In this document: piece after piece, positions 60,769 through 64,000 of the stretch | Numbering within the stretch: position 1 is the stretch's first letter | Layout of the letters: each line of letters opens with the position of its first letter | From: Plantago major | Lineage: Eukaryota; Streptophyta; Magnoliopsida; Lamiales; Plantaginaceae | Assembly (NCBI GenBank): GCA_026545765.1 | Contig: CM048842.1 | Location: forward strand, 72,715,871-72,779,870 | Reading direction: 5' to 3' | DNA length: 64,000 bases | Position numbers and translations under genes: made by a program | The notes under the pieces: generated by a model | What the model was told of the DNA's origin: nothing | Database searches by the model: none | What the model saw: the letters and a program-made list of their open reading frames with translations, nothing else

Positions 60769-63685
60769 TCAACCTTGTAATGAAGCTTGGGCGATTTCTA
60801 GTGCCTCCTCTACCGAAGATGCTTTCTGAAGCTTTGCTACGTCAACAGAAGGTTGCACCCTGGCAAGTTTTGGAAGCAGCTGGAACTCCTACAATAACAA
60901 TATGACAACATGGTATGAGCTCATTTGTGTTCAAGGTAAAGATGATGAGAAGTGAGAAGAAGAATGAAACAAAGCTATAATTTAGTTTTACGTCCCCTTG
61001 CTCTAAAAGTCTCTCATTGTTCAATTTGTTGTCTTTGTTCAAATTTGCAGGTAAACATTTGGTAATAATGTCTCCACGTTATTTTATCTTGGATTCTCCA
61101 TGGGCCAGGACGGGCGAGGGAAGGGGTTTAAGGAGGAAAAGTTCTAAGATTTATGTGTCTAACAGTTAGGAATGAAAATGATCACCTTTCAACAATTCTA
61201 ATACTCCTAAACATGCATAGGAAACAAAATGAATATGTTCAACTTCAGCTTTCTTAAAGAGAGAAATAGTACCTCAGGACTCCCGCTTTCAAGAAGAACA
61301 CCTTTGAGCTTTCCTGCAAAAAAGAAAAAAAGAGAAGAAGAGATTGCTCGGTCAACTCTCCTTTATATATGTTGAATAAGATGCTGTCATGTTTTCAGAA
61401 GCAGCAAAAAATAGAAGAATGCACACTGACTAATTGACTTGAACTCCAGAAACAGCATGGAGTTTACCTGAGTCTATCCAGAAAGTGGCAACTTTAGGAT
61501 CGAAATTTCCGATTTCAACAGTCTCGCCAACTGTTAATAAGATGCAACTAGTTTAGCATGGCTGAAATAAAATTAAGGCTGTGTAATAAAATTCAGATCC
61601 ATATAGAGAAAATAAATATGCTCTCACCATTGTCCCCAAAGAATTGCCACCATACTTTCCTTGGGCTGCCTTCATACTCAAATACTCTTGAATAGAAATA
61701 TGGCAGGTAATCGTACCTATATTGGAAAAACCAAAGTATTAATGAAGATGAATCCCTTAAATAAAATTTCCTAGATATGTTTCGAAATGTGAAACTTATT
61801 CAACTCACGTGTCAGTATGTGCAGTTAACAGTGATTTTACACAATGCTGTGCTGATCGACGAGCGTGATCAACATGCTCAACCCGTGAAATTCGGTCATA
61901 AATCTGTGACATTTAAACTCCCATTAGAATGGATAATTACAAAATAAAAAATGTTTCTTGTTCATCAGTTTGAAAGAAAAACATACCTTCAAGGGAAAAG
62001 CTGCGACATCCCCAACAGCAAAAATTCCAGGTACGCTAGTCCTGAACAAGCCATCAACCTGAAAGTTATGTGACAGGAAGTTAATTTTATTCATTAAATA
62101 GGGAAGTTACCACACAAATTAGGGGGAATACAAATGAGAGTCATTAAAGATTATTCAGTAATATCATGCAGTGGAAGTTCTAATTAATATCTTACACTTT
62201 TCCTCGGTTATATTTCTCAAAAGGATGCCAGATCGCAAGGTTTAATAAGTAGAGCATAATGACAATTATTTTTATTTCTTTCTAAGAAAAATAATCTTAA
62301 AAAATAAAACTCGAGAACCTCAGAGTAGCATGCATAATGTAGATATTGCATGAAAACTTAGCATCTTAAACAGGTCGGAACAACTTTTGGGTTTAGAAAA
62401 TGATTACTTCAGGAGTACTTGTAACTTGCAAGTTGCAAGACACACAACTTTGGTACATAGAGATTTATGAAAAACACATGAGCTTACCTCGATTCCACCT
62501 ACAGTCTTATTTAACCCTACACTTTCAAATGGAGTAACTGCTGGTTTAGCTCCAATACCAACAACAACCTGCATGAGAAGTCAAGGCTTATTAGTAAACT
62601 CCCCCATCTATCTACCCATTAACAAAGTAATAGCACAACTGTGAAGATGTAATTTGCACCAGAACTTCAGATAATAATGAGAATTGACTATTTACCGTGT
62701 CTGCTTCAATAATAGAGCCATTCTGAAGTCTAACTCCAGAGACATGACCATCAGGTCCGGCCTCTAAATTTTTTATCAAAGCACCCTGGAACAACAAAAC
62801 TAGATTAGATTCTACTTTCATCCTTTATTCTGTTCTACAAGCACCACGGTACTTTCTCACATTTCCTATTCTGCCGGTCTTTCATTTAGGTGTAGTAGGG
62901 ATTGGGCTGTGTGGGGTGTGAATAAAGTAAATACTAACCTTCAGAAAGTTGACTCCATAATCTCGGTAAAGAGCTTCGTACTTTTGTGCCAGAGATGGGG
63001 TAAACAATCTCGTCATAATGTGGTCTTCCGGAAAAATGATCTACATAACCAAAAGAATAAGCAAGTCAAGATTCGTAGAAAAACTATGCGAAGTAAGACT
63101 AATCAAAGATGGAAGTACTTCTCGTCAATGTATATCTAGTATATATTGACTGCAGTATGCTAGATTGCTAGTATTAAGCAATCATTCAGACTCCGTTTAG
63201 AGAAAACATAATGAGAAAAGGTAGATGCTGCTGGAACCTAATAAAAAATCAAATTGAGAAGTTGGAAGGGGTCCTCAATGGACTTTTAACTATTGTCTCC
63301 TAATGTTCAAATTGATGGTAACTCTGTAAACAACATTAAGGACCAATAAGATATAAAAGACTCACGGTTGTGTCAAGGTTCCACCCAACAGCGGCTGCTG
63401 CAACTTCCATGCCTATATAGCCACCACCTACAATCACAACTTTCTTCGCTTTTTCCTGGGAGAATAATATAGAAGCACCACTTATCAACCCATTGTGATA
63501 GAAATTTAAACAAATATGATCCAGTAAAAATCTTCATAGAACAAAAGTTTCCTGAAAATACGATGCAAACTGCTTGAAACAGATGGCACAGTAGATATAC
63601 CAGTGATGATATAAGTGAATTTGCATCTGCAACATCGCGTACGTAATGAACGCCTGGTACATTTCCTCCAATTTTATCTGGAAAC
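60769..63685 (-). CDS. MDHAR: Monodehydroascorbate reductase, organellar type (3' part)
   Basis: FAD enzyme that uses NAD(P)H to regenerate ascorbate from monodehydroascorbate in the ascorbate-glutathione cycle. Eleven exons are visible on the minus strand: 63685-63601, 63455-63366, 63040-62939, 62785-62696, 62568-62488, 62058-61987, 61903-61809, 61716-61628, 61530-61468, 61313-61273 and 60888-60769. All introns are GT-AG and the phases join, giving about 308 residues to the TGA. Motifs: the NAD(P)H Rossmann loop VVIVGGGYIGMEVAAAA, VVVGIGAKP, the FAD-site GIFAVGDVAAFPLK, YDYLPYFYSR with the longer EYEGSPRKVWWQFFGDN, and a C-terminus SSVEEALEIAQ. The EGSPRK insertion suggests the chloroplast/mitochondrial isoform (MDAR6-like), which is inference. 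The N-terminal FAD domain and transit peptide lie beyond the window edge. No disruption seen. Confidence 0.93.
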
Positions 63686-64000
63686 CTGAAGCCAATGAAT
63701 AATTAATATTTACAGAAATTACTTCTAAGTGTGGAATACTTAATAATTGCATAAGAAGTTTCCAAATAAGAATGAACATTGACCTAACTTCCGAACAGAG
63801 AAGCAGGTAAATTAGAGGTGCAACATTAGAAGAAATTGCTAAAGGACTGCAGGAATCCTATGCCTTAAAGCCTTAAAGCCTTAAAGTATAGCAAAATTCA
63901 CTGTGTCCCTCCAGATACATAATATTTATGGGGGAAATTTGGTATCGTAGGTGAGATGCACTTGAGATGTGCTACTAAATCATTTAAGCAGATGCTACCA
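63686..64000 (-). other. Intron of the MDHAR gene (partial)
   Basis: No further exon is recognisable up to the window edge, so this should be intron sequence upstream of the exon at 63685. It contains three tandem CCTTAAAG units at about 63862-63885. Confidence 0.6.

Overview
The window is nuclear DNA of a flowering plant, most likely a eudicot. The evidence is spliced genes with GT-AG introns, three recognisable plant nuclear genes and a dense load of plant transposable elements. The species cannot be named from the sequence. AT-rich intergenic DNA and nested transposons make up most of the 64 kb, and nothing bacterial or organellar was seen.

Only three genes look functional. The first is a three-exon type-1 1-aminocyclopropane-1-carboxylate synthase (36479-38379, +), the committed step of ethylene synthesis. 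The second is a small HMA-fold, CaaX-terminated protein that lacks the metal-binding CxxC motif (58405-58977, -). The third is the 3' eleven exons of an organellar-type monodehydroascorbate reductase (60769-63685, -), whose 5' part lies beyond the right edge. They are unrelated functionally (ethylene synthesis, prenylated HMA protein, ascorbate recycling) and form no operon-like unit.

Layout. 1-2.8 kb: empty apart from a degenerate tandem duplication. 2.8-4 kb: 5'-truncated LINE holding a solo LTR. 4.5-7.8 kb: MULE with half a MuDR transposase, inserted in a GCTCG-rich hAT-like element. 8-9.3 kb: Stowaway MITE, long-TIR MITE and a tRNA-type SINE. 14.1-16.1 kb: two related PIF/Harbinger elements, one with a transposase fragment. 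17.7-21 kb: Stowaway MITE and a LINE inserted in an older LINE-like remnant. 21.5-21.8 kb: Cassandra LTR remnant with a 5S-rRNA-like core. 21.8-35.3 kb: large copia-like (SIRE-type) LTR element without pol. Its 5' LTR holds an inverted solo LTR, and it carries two CACTA elements, one in the interior and one 5.6 kb copy in the 3' LTR. 36.3-38.4 kb: ACC synthase. 39-40.6 kb: probable solo LTR. 41.8-42.7 kb: Ty3/gypsy chromovirus tail. 43.4-45.6 kb: plant-mobile-domain pseudogene. 46.3-57.4 kb: L1-like LINE split by a Ty1/copia element, which itself carries a third CACTA element. 58.4 kb to the end: the HMA and MDHAR genes.

The most informative part is the nesting. Target-site duplications can be read for many insertions (AAATC, AGTAT, ATA, GAT, TAT, TAA, a 26-bp LINE duplication and others), so the order of events can be partly reconstructed. 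No new biological system was recognised. The best leads are an unrecognised acidic ORF in the env-like position of the large LTR element, G-rich Trp/Gly-coding minisatellites in two CACTA elements, and the metal-site-less HMA protein.
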